NCBI GenBank assembly: GCA_022821985.1
Contig: JAJECP010000039.1
Location: forward strand, 1-64,000
Direction: 5' to 3'
DNA: 64,000 bases
Origin: Acidimicrobiia bacterium
Lineage (GTDB): Bacteria; Actinomycetota; Acidimicrobiia; Acidimicrobiales; Poriferisodalaceae
Part shown: positions 16,620-25,273 of the stretch, one piece after another
How the letters are laid out: each line of letters starts with the position of its first letter
How positions within the stretch are numbered: the first letter of the stretch is position 1
The notes under the pieces: model-generated
Told to the model about the DNA's origin: nothing
Seen by the model: only the letters and a program-made list of their open reading frames with translations
The model's database searches: none
Position numbers and translations under genes: made by a program

Positions 16620-17512
16620 CCGCCTCGCACCTTCTCGGCATCGTCAGCTGGGATCCGGTTCTCACTGGGTACTTGGCCGTCATCATCGGCATCGCCGTGC
16701 TGTGCGGATCGGTGTACCTGCTGCTGGCCACCAACCTCGGGGTCCGTCTCGGCTTCCTGGTTGCGTGGACCGGGCTGTGGGGTTGGATGCTGCTGATGTC
16801 CATCGTGTGGTGGGTGTTCGGCATCGGGTGGATCGGCAGTCAACCCGGATGGAACGTGCTGCAGGTGACCTCCAATCCCGCCACGGTGCTGGTCGATGAA
16901 GTGCAGCAGCTCGAGGGCGTCCCGGTCGATCAGCCGCCCCCCGGCTGGATCGAGATCGTTGTCAAGGAGAAATCAGACGACGACGCCGAAGAGGTCACCG
17001 ATCCCGAGATTGTCGAAGCTCAGGCGTTCGCGGCCGACGCCCGCTCAGCGGCCGACGGACATGTCGTCTGCGACGGTGCCGACCCGCGTCGGCTGCTGGC
17101 GGTGAATTCGTGCCTGTTCTCGGCCGCGGACGAATACAAGACGTACCGGGTGCTGATCCGGGGCGGCGAGCGCTACCGGCCGTTGAGCATTCCCGACAAC
17201 GCCGTCACGCAGTACTTCCTGCCGAGCAGGGGCAGGCCGCACTACGCCGTCGTGCAGATCCAGCCGTACCAGCCGAGGGTCGAGATCGATCCGAACGTGT
17301 TCGGCGACGACGGCAAGATCGTGGTGCCTGCGCCCCAGATCGACGAGAACGAGCCGGTGTATTCGGTGGTGCTGGTGCGTGACCACGGCAGCGTGCGGCT
17401 CCGCCCGGCCCTGCTCACGATCTTCTCCGCCCTGCTGTTCGGCTTGGGTTGCTACCACCTGCATCGACGGGACCAGGCGATCTGGGCGGTGCGCGAAGCT
17501 GCGGGCCAGTGA
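16616..17512 (+). CDS. Membrane protein of the cytochrome bc operon, unknown
   Basis: A 298-residue protein, translationally coupled to the dihaem cytochrome by ATGA. Two N-terminal helices (about 20-38 and 46-70, with WTGLWGWMLLMSIVWWVFGIGWIG) and one C-terminal helix (about 262-280) frame a 180-residue outside or inside domain rich in acidic residues and lacking cysteine pairs with haem spacing. I recognise no family. The unbroken operon structure marks it as a likely subunit or assembly factor of the bc complex. Confidence 0.78.
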   Translation: MTASHLLGIVSWDPVLTGYLAVIIGIAVLCGSVYLLLATNLGVRLGFLVAWTGLWGWMLLMSIVWWVFGIGWIGSQPGWNVLQVTSNPATVLVDEVQQLEGVPVDQPPPGWIEIVVKEKSDDDAEEVTDPEIVEAQAFAADARSAADGHVVCDGADPRRLLAVNSCLFSAADEYKTYRVLIRGGERYRPLSIPDNAVTQYFLPSRGRPHYAVVQIQPYQPRVEIDPNVFGDDGKIVVPAPQIDENEPVYSVVLVRDHGSVRLRPALLTIFSALLFGLGCYHLHRRDQAIWAVREAAGQ

Positions 17513-17546
17513 CCGGCTGGCCTGTTTTGGGCCAGACTGGGGCCGG
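17513..17546 (+). terminator. Candidate terminator between bc and nuo operons
   Basis: CTGGCC 17517-17522 pairs perfectly with GGCCAG 17530-17535 around TGTTTTG, and an outer CCGGC/GCCGG pair can extend the structure. It begins at the stop of the last bc-operon gene and precedes nuoA by 36 bases. No T-run follows, as is common in high-GC genomes. Confidence 0.45.
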
Positions 17547-17581
17547 CATCTGATCACCGACGCGCCGAAGGGGTCCGGGGC

Positions 17582-18124
17582 ATGAACAATGGCTTGGCGG
17601 AATACCTGCCGGTGTTGGTTCTCGGCGTGCTCGCAGTGCTGTTCGTGCTGGTGAGCATCATCGCCTCGCGGCTGCTGGCGCCCCAGCGCAGCACGAATGC
17701 CAAGCTGGCCTCGTACGAGTGCGGCATCGTCGACCAGGCCGCCATTCCCGAGCGATTCCCGGTGCGCTTCTACCTCGTGGCGATGCTGTTCATCATGTTC
17801 GACATCGAGATCGTCTTCCTGTACCCGTGGGCGGTCGCGAACAGCCAGCTCGGCCTCTTCGGATTCATGGCGATGCTGATCTTCGTCGTGATCTTCTTCC
17901 TGTCCTTCGTCTATGAGCTGGCAATGGGCGGGCTGGAGTGGGGCCCGCGCAAGCGCCGCGTCCTCCCGCTGCCGCCGGCCAGCCGCAGCGGCGTTCAGGG
18001 TGTACGCACCGTCGGGCTGACCGGCCGCGAGCACGTCCCCGACGCCACATGGAGTGGCGCAGGCCAGCACGACGCCGCGTGGAGCGGCGCACAGCAACCC
18101 AGCAGCGGGACGGCGGCAGGCTGA
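17582..18124 (+). CDS. nuoA: NADH-quinone oxidoreductase subunit A (complex I-1)
   Basis: A 180-residue membrane subunit. Residues 1-125 are a normal NuoA: three helices, the loop with [22 protein letters not shown], and [17 protein letters not shown]. After [11 protein letters not shown] the protein runs on for about 55 residues with two copies of a WSGA-containing unit, produced by 30-bp hairpin repeats at 18043-18089. Related NuoA proteins are near 120-140 residues, so the tail is an addition. It leads a 14-gene operon; the stop overlaps the nuoB start by one base. Confidence 0.95.
   Translation: MNNGLAEYLPVLVLGVLAVLFVLVSIIASRLLAPQRSTNAKLASYECGIVDQAAIPERFPVRFYLVAMLFIMFDIEIVFLYPWAVANSQLGLFGFMAMLIFVVIFFLSFVYELAMGGLEWGPRKRRVLPLPPASRSGVQGVRTVGLTGREHVPDATWSGAGQHDAAWSGAQQPSSGTAAG
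18043..18089. repeat. Two hairpin units, 30-bp period, in the nuoA 3' end
   Basis: CGCCAC-ATGGA-GTGGCG (18043-18059) and CGCCGC-GTGGA-GCGGCG (18073-18089) are perfect 6-bp stems with near-identical five-base loops, both preceded by GA and spaced exactly 30 bases. Because 30 is a multiple of three they extend the NuoA frame as a 10-residue repeat. The same loop occurs in the nuoB tail. Confidence 0.8.
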
Positions 18125-18762
18125 TGGCGGGCATCGACGACCTCAAGTCGCGGCTCGGCATCGACGACGGCCTCGCTGGGCTCGGTCACAACGTCTTCAC
18201 TGCACCGGTGGAGGAGCTGGTGAAGTGGGCACGCCGGCGCAGCCTGATGCCGGCCACGTTCGGGCTCGCCTGCTGCGCCATCGAGATGATGGCGACGGGC
18301 ACGGCCCACTACGACCTGGCCCGCTTCGGCATGGAGACGTTCCGCGCCTCGCCTCGTCAAGCCGATCTGATGATCGTGGCGGGCCGCGTCAGCCAGAAGA
18401 TGGCGCCCGTGTTGCGCCAGATCTACGACCAGATGATGGAGCCCAAGTGGGTGCTGTCGATGGGCGTGTGCGCGTCCAGCGGCGGCATGTTCAACAACTA
18501 CGCCATCGTGCAGGGCGTCGACCAAGTTGTGCCGGTCGACATGTACGCACCCGGTTGCCCGCCGGGGCCCGAGACGCTGCTGCATGCGATCCTGGCGCTG
18601 CACGAGAAGATCCGTACCGGCGAGCTGACCCAGCGCCGGGCCGAGCGGGGCGGCGGCGCTGCTGTCGATCTGGCGGCACATGGAGTGCCGCAATCGGGCA
18701 CGGCGGCACATGGAGTGCCGCAGTCAGACCCAGTCCCGCAATCGGGCACGGCGGCGCGCTGA
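18124..18762 (+). CDS. nuoB: NADH-quinone oxidoreductase subunit B (complex I-1)
   Basis: A 212-residue subunit that holds cluster N2, the last iron-sulfur centre before quinone. ATG 18124 gives an N-terminus before [13 protein letters not shown]. The N2 ligands appear in [20 protein letters not shown] and [10 protein letters not shown]. The final 30 residues are a repeat tail ([10 protein letters not shown], then [10 protein letters not shown], then VPQSGTAAR) from 30-bp hairpin repeats. nuoC starts on the last base of its stop. Confidence 0.95.
   Translation: MAGIDDLKSRLGIDDGLAGLGHNVFTAPVEELVKWARRRSLMPATFGLACCAIEMMATGTAHYDLARFGMETFRASPRQADLMIVAGRVSQKMAPVLRQIYDQMMEPKWVLSMGVCASSGGMFNNYAIVQGVDQVVPVDMYAPGCPPGPETLLHAILALHEKIRTGELTQRRAERGGGAAVDLAAHGVPQSGTAAHGVPQSDPVPQSGTAAR
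18673..18757. repeat. Hairpin repeats, 30-bp period, in the nuoB 3' end
   Basis: GCGGCAC-ATGGA-GTGCCGC occurs at 18673-18691 and 18703-18721, each a perfect 7-bp stem with an ATGGA loop. The 30-bp unit continues as CAATCGGGCACG; the CCGCAATCGGGCACGGCGG part recurs a third time at about 18736-18754. The array ends a few bases before the nuoC start. The loop matches that in the nuoA tail. Confidence 0.85.
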
Positions 18763-19292
18763 TGGCAGACGAGGGCGTAGCAGCCGACGACGCCGCGCCA
18801 GCGACAGAGATCGCTGAGCAGCCCACGATGTTCGGCGTGCCGTGCACCGACGAGCGTGGCCAGCAGGTGCTGCATCCGAGCCGCGACGAGTACCTCGATG
18901 TGCTCGGCATGGCTGCTGCCGACGGATTCGAGCTGTGCGTTGACGTGTGTGCGGTGGACGGGCTCACGAATCGCGGCCGCGCCGTAGCACCCGGCATCGA
19001 GCCGGAACGCTTCGAAGTGGTGGTGAACCTGCTGGATCTCCGTGGCCGGCGCCGGCTGCGCATCCGCACCCAAGTACCGGCCGACGATCCGCAGGTGCCC
19101 TCCGCGGTGGGCCTGTACCCGGGCGCCGAGGCACCTGAGCGGGAGGCGGCCGACCTGTTCGGCATCAGCTTCAGCGATCACCCCGATCCGAGCCGCATTC
19201 TCATGCCGCCCGACTGGGATGGTCACCCACTGCGCAAGGACTACGCCATCGGTGCCATCCCGGTGCAGTTCAAGGCGGTGGAAGGCCGATGA
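18762..19292 (+). CDS. nuoC: NADH-quinone oxidoreductase subunit C (complex I-1)
   Basis: A 176-residue peripheral-arm subunit without cofactors. The family C-terminus is clear: GLYPGAEAPEREAADLFGISFSDHPD, then ILMPPDWDGHPLRKDY. The first 60 residues are acidic and variable. It overlaps nuoD by four bases. Confidence 0.93.
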   Translation: MADEGVAADDAAPATEIAEQPTMFGVPCTDERGQQVLHPSRDEYLDVLGMAAADGFELCVDVCAVDGLTNRGRAVAPGIEPERFEVVVNLLDLRGRRRLRIRTQVPADDPQVPSAVGLYPGAEAPEREAADLFGISFSDHPDPSRILMPPDWDGHPLRKDYAIGAIPVQFKAVEGR

Positions 19293-20578
19293 GCACTGCA
19301 ACGGCCGCCGCCATCCGCCGGCCGGCGGATGCCGTGCTGCGCATCTCCGAAGAGGCTGCGCTGGATGCAGCCGCTGTTGACGACGACGCGGCGGCAATCA
19401 CAACAGAACCTGGCGACGGGCCGATGCTCATCAACATGGGCCCGCAGCACCCATCCACTCATGGCGTGCTGCGCATAGCGATGGAGCTCCAGGGCGAGAC
19501 AGTGCTGCGGTCCAAGCCGATCATCGGCTACCTGCACACCGGGATGGAGAAGACCGCCGAAGACCTCACGTTCCTGCAGGGGCCGACGAACGTCACCCGC
19601 ATGGACTACGCCTCGCCGCTGTTCACCGAGCTGGTGTTCTGCCTCGCGGTCGAGGATCTGCTGGGAACCGAGATCCCGCCGCGAGCCACCTGGATCCGCA
19701 TGCTGATGTGCGAGCTGAACCGGATGAGCTCCCACCTGCTGTTTCTCGCGACCAACGGCATGGATCTCGGCGCAGTCGGGATGATGCTCTACGGGTGGAA
19801 GGAACGCGAGGAGATCCTGCGGTTCTTCGAGAGCGTCACCGGCTTGCGGATGAATCACAACTACATCCGCCCCGGCGGCGTGGCAGCCGACCTGCCCGAC
19901 GGCTGGCAGGACGACGTGGAGCACATTCTGACGGTGCTGCCCGACCGGCTCGAGCAGTTCGACACCTTGATGACCGGTCAGCCGATCTGGCGAGACCGCA
20001 CCCAGGGCGTCGGTGTCATCACCGCCGACGAGGCCATCGCCATGTCGGCCACGGGGCCGCTGCTGCGCAGCACCGGCGAGGCGTGGGATCTGCGCCGCAC
20101 CATGCCGTACCTGGCCTACGACGAGGTCGACTTCGACGTCGTGGTCGGTGCCTACGGCGACACGTTCGATCGGTACTCCATCCGCCTGAACGAGATCCGC
20201 GAGTCGATGCGCATTGTGGAGCAGTGCCTCGACAAGATGCCGAGGGGCCCCTACCGCACCGAGGACCGCAAAGTCACGCCGCCACCGCGCGCGCGCATCG
20301 ACGAGTCGATGGAAGCGCTGATCCACCACTTCAAGATCTTCACCGAGGGCTTCCGGGTGCCGCCCGGGGAGACGTACGTCGCCGTCGAGTCACCCCGTGG
20401 CGAACTGGGCTGCTACCTGGTCTCCGACGGCGGGCCCAAGCCACAGCGGGTGCACATCCGCGCGCCGTCGTTCGTGAACCTGCAAAGCCTGCCCCATCTG
20501 ATGTACGGAGGCCTGCTGGCCGACGCCATCGCCATCATCTCCTCCGTCGACCCGATCATGGGGGAGGTCGACCGGTGA
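19289..20578 (+). CDS. nuoD: NADH-quinone oxidoreductase subunit D (complex I-1)
   Basis: A 429-residue quinone-site subunit. GPQHPSTHGVLR carries the conserved histidines near N2, followed by IIGYLHTGMEKTAED. At residues 83-84 this copy has His-Thr where NuoD2 has His-Arg; mitochondrial NDUFS2 has His-Arg, the methylated arginine. Then GPTNVTRMDYASP, MCELNRMSSHLLFL and the family C-terminus GEVDR. A 40-residue Ala-rich N-terminal extension precedes the core. It is followed by a 58-base gap with a hairpin, the largest gap early in this operon. Confidence 0.95.
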   Translation: MSTATAAAIRRPADAVLRISEEAALDAAAVDDDAAAITTEPGDGPMLINMGPQHPSTHGVLRIAMELQGETVLRSKPIIGYLHTGMEKTAEDLTFLQGPTNVTRMDYASPLFTELVFCLAVEDLLGTEIPPRATWIRMLMCELNRMSSHLLFLATNGMDLGAVGMMLYGWKEREEILRFFESVTGLRMNHNYIRPGGVAADLPDGWQDDVEHILTVLPDRLEQFDTLMTGQPIWRDRTQGVGVITADEAIAMSATGPLLRSTGEAWDLRRTMPYLAYDEVDFDVVVGAYGDTFDRYSIRLNEIRESMRIVEQCLDKMPRGPYRTEDRKVTPPPRARIDESMEALIHHFKIFTEGFRVPPGETYVAVESPRGELGCYLVSDGGPKPQRVHIRAPSFVNLQSLPHLMYGGLLADAIAIISSVDPIMGEVDR

Positions 20579-20601
20579 GGGTTCGCGACTGCTGCGTTCT
20601 T

Positions 20602-20635
20602 GGCTGCTCCGCGTCCGACGGTGAAGGGAGCAGCC
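20602..20635 (+). promoter_or_regulatory. Hairpin covering the nuoE ribosome binding site
   Basis: GGCTGCTCC (20602-20610) is exactly complementary to GGAGCAGCC (20627-20635). The right arm contains the GGAG of the AAGGGAG ribosome site (20624-20630) for GTG 20637, so the folded form would hide it. The loop includes a TCCGCGTCCGACGG stretch that recurs, with small changes, ahead of nuoF (21296-21316). This suggests controlled or coupled translation of the NADH module. Confidence 0.55.
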
Positions 20636-20636
20636 G

Positions 20637-21266
20637 GTGAGCTTCTTTAGTGAGGAGAACCGGACGCTGGCGCGTGAGATCATCGGCCGCTACCCGAAGC
20701 GCCGGTCGGCGATGATCCCGCTGCTGCATGTCGCACAGGCGCAGGCCGGCTGGGTCACCGAAGAGGCGATGGTGGAAATCGCCGAGCTCGTCGACACCAC
20801 GCCTGCCGAGGTGCTCGGCACTTGCTCGTTCTACGAGATGTTCAAGCGGGAGCCCGTGGGCAAGTACCTCGTGAACATCTGCGCCACCATGTCGTGCGCG
20901 CTGGCCGGCGCCGCCGAGCTCATGGAACACGCCGAGGAGCGGCTGGGCGTGCGCGCCGGCGGCACCACCCCCGACGGTCTGTTCACGCTGGCATCAGCGG
21001 AGTGCCAGGCCGCCTGCACCGAGGCGCCCTGCCTGCAGGTGAACTACCGCTACCGCTACCGGGTCGATACCGACGGGTTCGACCAGCTCGTCGACGATCT
21101 CGCTGCGGGCGCCCTCGACGACGAGATCCCGCCGCACGGGGTCACGGCCCGCGTGCGCCAGCACATCCCGGCCGGCCGGGCAGTCGGCGCCGTGCCTCCC
21201 GAAGCGGTCAACGAACCTCCGGTCTGGATTGCGGCATCCGCCAGCAATGGGGCAGGTTCAGCGTGA
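20637..21266 (+). CDS. nuoE: NADH-quinone oxidoreductase subunit E (complex I-1)
   Basis: A 209-residue 2Fe-2S subunit of the NADH module with a thioredoxin-like fold. GTG 20637 follows AAGGGAG. The cluster ligands are the cysteine pairs in NICATMSC and AECQAACTEAP. The N-terminal helical domain has YPKRRSAMIPLLHVAQAQAGW and TPAEVLGTCSFYEMF. A 45-residue tail past YRVDTDGFDQLVDDLAAG is variable. The gene ends 58 bases before nuoF. Confidence 0.93.
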   Translation: MSFFSEENRTLAREIIGRYPKRRSAMIPLLHVAQAQAGWVTEEAMVEIAELVDTTPAEVLGTCSFYEMFKREPVGKYLVNICATMSCALAGAAELMEHAEERLGVRAGGTTPDGLFTLASAECQAACTEAPCLQVNYRYRYRVDTDGFDQLVDDLAAGALDDEIPPHGVTARVRQHIPAGRAVGAVPPEAVNEPPVWIAASASNGAGSA

Positions 21267-21324
21267 GGGCCCCCAGCCGCCGGGTTGGCGTGCGGTCCGC
21301 GTTCGACGGCGGAAGGCTCAGCTG

Positions 21325-22791
21325 ATGGCGTCGTACACGATTCCTCACGCGCCTGGCTTCGTAGCCAACGATGCGCCCCGCATCGTCACCGAGCGATTCG
21401 ACTATCGCGACAGCTACACGCTCGGGCGCTACCTGGCCACCGGCGGCTATGAGGGCCTGCGTGCCGCCCTGGAGCGCACGCCCGATGACGTCCACGGCGA
21501 AGTGCGCAGCGCGACCCTGCTCGGGCGCGGCGGCGCCGGCTTTCCTGCAGGGGTGAAGTGGGGCTTCTGCCCGCCCGGTGTGTGGCCTCGCTACCTCGTG
21601 GTGAACGGCGATGAGTCCGAGCCCGGCACCTACAAGGACCGCCTGCTGATGGAGCTCGACCCGCACCAGCTCATCGAGGGGTGCCTCATCGCTTGCTACG
21701 CGGTCGGGCTGTCGCAGTGCTTCTTGTACATCCGCGGCGAGATGGCCGTCGCGCAGGAGCGTGTGGCACAGGCCCTCAACGAGGCCTACGAGGCCGGCTG
21801 GGTGGGCCGCAACATCTGCGGCACCGACTTCTCGGTGGACATCGTGCTGCACTGGGGCGCCGGCGCCTACGTGGTGGGCGAGGAGACCGCGCTCATCGAG
21901 AGCCTGGAGGGCAACCGGGGCATGCCGCGGCTCAAGCCCCCCTACTTCCCCGCCGCCATCGGCCTGTACGGCCAGCCGACCATCGTCAACAACGTGGAGA
22001 CGCTGGCAAACCTGCCGTGGATCCTGCGTCACGGAGCCGAGGCGTTCACCGCCATCGGCACGCCGACGTCGCCCGGAACACGCATGGTGGCGGTGAGCGG
22101 GCACGTGCAGCGCCCGGGCGTGTACGAGATCACCAACGGCACCACGACATTCCGAGACCTGATCTACGGCGAGGACTACTGCGGCGGCATGCATCCCGGC
22201 CGCGAGCTCAAGGCGTTCGTTCCGGGCGGCGGCTCGGCGCCGTGGTTCACGCCGGCCCAGCTCGACCTTCCGTTCGAGGCCTCGGAGGTGGGGCCACAGG
22301 GGTCGATGCTGGGTTCCGGCGCGGTGATGGTGATGGACGACACCACCGACATCCCGGCGGCAGCGCTCACGCTGACGAAGTTCTATGCCCACGAGTCATG
22401 CGGCAAGTGCGTGCCGTGCCGGGAAGGGGCGACCTGGCTGGAGCGCGTGCTGCGGCGGGTGTGCGACGGCACCGGCACGCCGCGCGACCTCGACGTGCTG
22501 TTCGAAGTGGGCGCCTCGATCTGCCCCGGCGACTTTCCCCACGCTGCGGTGCCCGAGCGGGGCCTCGAGCCGAAGCCGTTCCCGTACCAGATGACCACCA
22601 TCTGCTTTGTGGGGCCGTCCGCATTCGCTCCGGTGCACTCGGCCATGACGCTGTTCCCCGAGGAGTTCGAGGCCCGGGTGGCACCGAATGCGCACCTCGA
22701 CACCGGGCCGTCCCACGGCCCGGCATCAGGCACTGGCCCGTCTGACGGCCCTGCCGCGAATTCCATCTCGGAGGTGGCCATCCGTGTCTGA
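21325..22791 (+). CDS. nuoF: NADH-quinone oxidoreductase subunit F (complex I-1)
   Basis: A 488-residue FMN and NADH-binding subunit. ATG 21325 follows GGAAGG; the open frame goes back to 21229. GRGGAGFPAGVKW is the nucleotide loop, NGDESEPGTYKDR and GAGAYVVGEETAL form the FMN site, and CGKCVPCREG with the later ICPGDF cysteine binds N3. The last 30 residues (after NAHLD) are a GPSHGPASGT/GPSDGPAANS repeat made by 30-bp hairpin units. It overlaps nuoG by eight bases. Confidence 0.95.
   Translation: MASYTIPHAPGFVANDAPRIVTERFDYRDSYTLGRYLATGGYEGLRAALERTPDDVHGEVRSATLLGRGGAGFPAGVKWGFCPPGVWPRYLVVNGDESEPGTYKDRLLMELDPHQLIEGCLIACYAVGLSQCFLYIRGEMAVAQERVAQALNEAYEAGWVGRNICGTDFSVDIVLHWGAGAYVVGEETALIESLEGNRGMPRLKPPYFPAAIGLYGQPTIVNNVETLANLPWILRHGAEAFTAIGTPTSPGTRMVAVSGHVQRPGVYEITNGTTTFRDLIYGEDYCGGMHPGRELKAFVPGGGSAPWFTPAQLDLPFEASEVGPQGSMLGSGAVMVMDDTTDIPAAALTLTKFYAHESCGKCVPCREGATWLERVLRRVCDGTGTPRDLDVLFEVGASICPGDFPHAAVPERGLEPKPFPYQMTTICFVGPSAFAPVHSAMTLFPEEFEARVAPNAHLDTGPSHGPASGTGPSDGPAANSISEVAIRV
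22703..22753. repeat. Hairpin repeats, 30-bp period, in the nuoF 3' end
   Basis: CCGGGCCGT-CCC-ACGGCCCGG (22703-22723) is a perfect 9-bp stem with a three-base loop. A diverged second unit sits exactly 30 bases later (22733-22753), with two mismatched pairs. The period and frame match the units in the nuoA and nuoB tails, although the stem and loop sequences differ. Confidence 0.75.
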
Positions 22792-25273
22792 CGCCACTGC
22801 AGCTGAAGCAGCGCCGAGCACCGTGGAGGTGACGATCAACGGCGTCGCCGTCGATGCGCAGCCGGGCGAACTCGTTATCGCGGCCGCGGACCGTGCCGGA
22901 GTGCATATTCCGCGGTTCTGTTACCACGAGCGGATGAGCCCGGTGGGCATGTGCCGCATGTGCCTCGTCGAGATCGACACCGGGCGGGGGCCGCAGCTGC
23001 AGCCCTCCTGCATGGTCCCCGTCTCGCCCCAGATGGTGGTGGACACCACCAGCGAGCGCACGCAGCGGGCGCAGGAAGGCGTGCTGGAGCTGCTGCTCAT
23101 CAACCACCCGCTCGACTGCCCGGTCTGCGACAAGGGCGGCGAGTGCCCCTTGCAGGACCAGACCATGGCCTACGGCCCGGGCGAGTCCAGGTTCGTGGAG
23201 GAAAAGCGGCACTTCCCCAAGCCGATCCCGATTTCGGATCTGGTGCATCTCGACCGGGAGCGCTGCATCCTGTGCGACCGCTGCACCCGCTTCGCAGACG
23301 AGGTCGCCGGCGACCCCCTCATCGACTTCACCGAACGCGGCAACGAGACACAGGTGCTCACGTTCCCCGGCGAGCCCTTCTCGTCGTACTTCTCGGGCAA
23401 CACGGTGCAGATCTGCCCCGTCGGTGCGCTCACGGCGTCGCCGTACCGCTTCAAGGCGCGGCCGTGGGATCTCGTGGAGACCGAGTCCACCTGCACGACA
23501 TGTGCCGTGGGCTGCCGCATCGCCGTGCAGTCGTCGCGCAATGAGCTGGTGCGCTACCTCGGCGTCGACATCGACCCGGTCAACCACGGCTGGCTGTGCG
23601 ACAAGGGCCGCTTCGCCTTCGGCTCGGTGGGCAGCCCAGACCGCGTGACGGCGCCGCTGCAGGCCCGCACACCGTCGAGCACCACCTCCGACATCGCGGA
23701 CGCCGAGCCGCTGCGCCGCTTCCAGCCGACCGACTGGGCGAGTGCCCTCGGTGCCGTCGCCGGTGCGGTGAAGGCGGCCCGACCGGGCGCGATTGCCGTG
23801 CTCGGCGGCGCCCGCGGCACCAACGAGGACGCCTACGCCTGGTCGAAGCTGGCCCGCACGGTGCTGCGGACCGACCATGTGGATGCCCAGCTCAGCGACG
23901 GGCTGCCTGCAGAGCTGGCAGTGGGCCTGCCGGCCGCGACGATCGACGAGGCGTGCAGCGCAGACACGACCTTGCTGGTGTGCGGGGACCTCCGCGAGGA
24001 GCTGCCGGTTCTGCACTTGCGGCTGCGCGGCGCGGCGCGAGCGGGCACGACTCGCCTGGTCGAGATCGCCCCGACCACGACCGGTCTCACACGCAACGCA
24101 GTTCGCAGCGAACAGTGCCGCGGCGGCGAGGCAGCATCGGTGCTGCGGAACCTGCTCGACGGCGATGACCCGCTGGCCGGCGAGCTGGCATCCGGATCGG
24201 TGGTCGTGGTGCTGGGCCGCTCGTCGGTGTCGGAGTCCGCCGAGGCGACCGCCGAGGTGGCAGCGGTGATCAGCGCGCGCGTGCCCCACGCCCGCTTTCT
24301 CGTCGCCGCACGCCGGGGCAACGTCCGCGGCGCGCTCGACATGGGCTTGGCGCCGGGATTGCTCCCGGGGCGGGCACTGAGCGCCAGCCCGCCGCAAGAG
24401 CTCGCGGCGACATGGGGCGAGCTGCCCGGCGAACGCGGGCACGACGCCACCGGAATCCTCGCGGCAGCCGCCGCCGGAGAGATCGACGTGCTCTTCCTGC
24501 TCGGGGCCGATCCCCTGACCGATTTCCCCGACAGCATGCTGGCGCGCCTCGGCGTGTCGGGCGCAGGCACGGTCGTGGCGGTGGACTCGTTCGTGAGCCA
24601 GTCGGCGGCGGAGGCCGACATCGTGCTGCCTGCCGCTGTGTTCGGCGAGAAGTCGGGCACCACAACCAACCTGGAGGGACGCGTCTCGGCCGTCGGCGAG
24701 TTGGTAACCGCACCTGGCTCAGCCCGCCCTGACTGGATGATCGCAGCCGAGCTGGCCGTGCTGTGCGGCGGTGACCTGGGCTTCCTGTCGGTCGACGAGA
24801 TCACTGCCGAGATCGCGTCCGTGTGCGCCACGCACGCCTCGGCGATCGGCCCCGACCTTGCCGCTGACGGCGTTGTGGCGTCGGGGGCGGCTTTCGAGCC
24901 CGAGTTCCCGACCGAGCACGTGGCGCCGGCGCGAGACGCATACGGCCTCCGCTTGGTCTGCAGCCGCAAGCTGTACGACGGCGGCGTGACCGTCAGCCAG
25001 ACGCCGGCATTGGCGTCGCTGGCGGCCGACACGGTGATGCGGGTGCACCCGGTGGACTTGGAGCGCGTCGGCGTCGAATCGGGCACCGAAGTCGAAGTGC
25101 ACTCCGACCGCGGTGCGCTGCGACTGCCGATCGTGGCCGACGCCGGCATCGCCCGCGGCAACGTCGTGGTGCTGTTCCCCTCGCCTCATATCGATGTGGG
25201 GGCGTTGATCGATGTGACGGCGCCGGTCACGGACGTGCGGATCGAGACCCGCGGCGGCGAGGTGCCACGGTGA
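22784..25273 (+). CDS. nuoG: NADH-quinone oxidoreductase subunit G (complex I-1)
   Basis: An 829-residue subunit from GTG 22784, behind TCGGAGG. The N-terminus holds the 2Fe-2S motif ([15 protein letters not shown] with a later Cys), the histidine-containing 4Fe-4S set around [27 protein letters not shown] with CPVG, and an N7-type CTTCAVGC. The rest is a molybdopterin oxidoreductase fold that lost its cofactor, with [12 protein letters not shown] and [14 protein letters not shown]. With NuoE and NuoF it forms the NADH module that the second complex I cluster lacks. Confidence 0.94.
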   Translation: MSDATAAEAAPSTVEVTINGVAVDAQPGELVIAAADRAGVHIPRFCYHERMSPVGMCRMCLVEIDTGRGPQLQPSCMVPVSPQMVVDTTSERTQRAQEGVLELLLINHPLDCPVCDKGGECPLQDQTMAYGPGESRFVEEKRHFPKPIPISDLVHLDRERCILCDRCTRFADEVAGDPLIDFTERGNETQVLTFPGEPFSSYFSGNTVQICPVGALTASPYRFKARPWDLVETESTCTTCAVGCRIAVQSSRNELVRYLGVDIDPVNHGWLCDKGRFAFGSVGSPDRVTAPLQARTPSSTTSDIADAEPLRRFQPTDWASALGAVAGAVKAARPGAIAVLGGARGTNEDAYAWSKLARTVLRTDHVDAQLSDGLPAELAVGLPAATIDEACSADTTLLVCGDLREELPVLHLRLRGAARAGTTRLVEIAPTTTGLTRNAVRSEQCRGGEAASVLRNLLDGDDPLAGELASGSVVVVLGRSSVSESAEATAEVAAVISARVPHARFLVAARRGNVRGALDMGLAPGLLPGRALSASPPQELAATWGELPGERGHDATGILAAAAAGEIDVLFLLGADPLTDFPDSMLARLGVSGAGTVVAVDSFVSQSAAEADIVLPAAVFGEKSGTTTNLEGRVSAVGELVTAPGSARPDWMIAAELAVLCGGDLGFLSVDEITAEIASVCATHASAIGPDLAADGVVASGAAFEPEFPTEHVAPARDAYGLRLVCSRKLYDGGVTVSQTPALASLAADTVMRVHPVDLERVGVESGTEVEVHSDRGALRLPIVADAGIARGNVVVLFPSPHIDVGALIDVTAPVTDVRIETRGGEVPR

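Noticed and set aside
18043..18757. Short repeats in nuoA/nuoB as a CRISPR array
   Set aside because: The units are in-frame tandem hairpins of 30 bp without spacers, lie inside genes, and there are no cas genes.
22367..24442. Long open frame of 691 codons on the minus strand
   Set aside because: It lies wholly against nuoF and nuoG, which have all their cofactor motifs. Long antisense frames are expected in GC-rich coding DNA, and the translation shows no domain.
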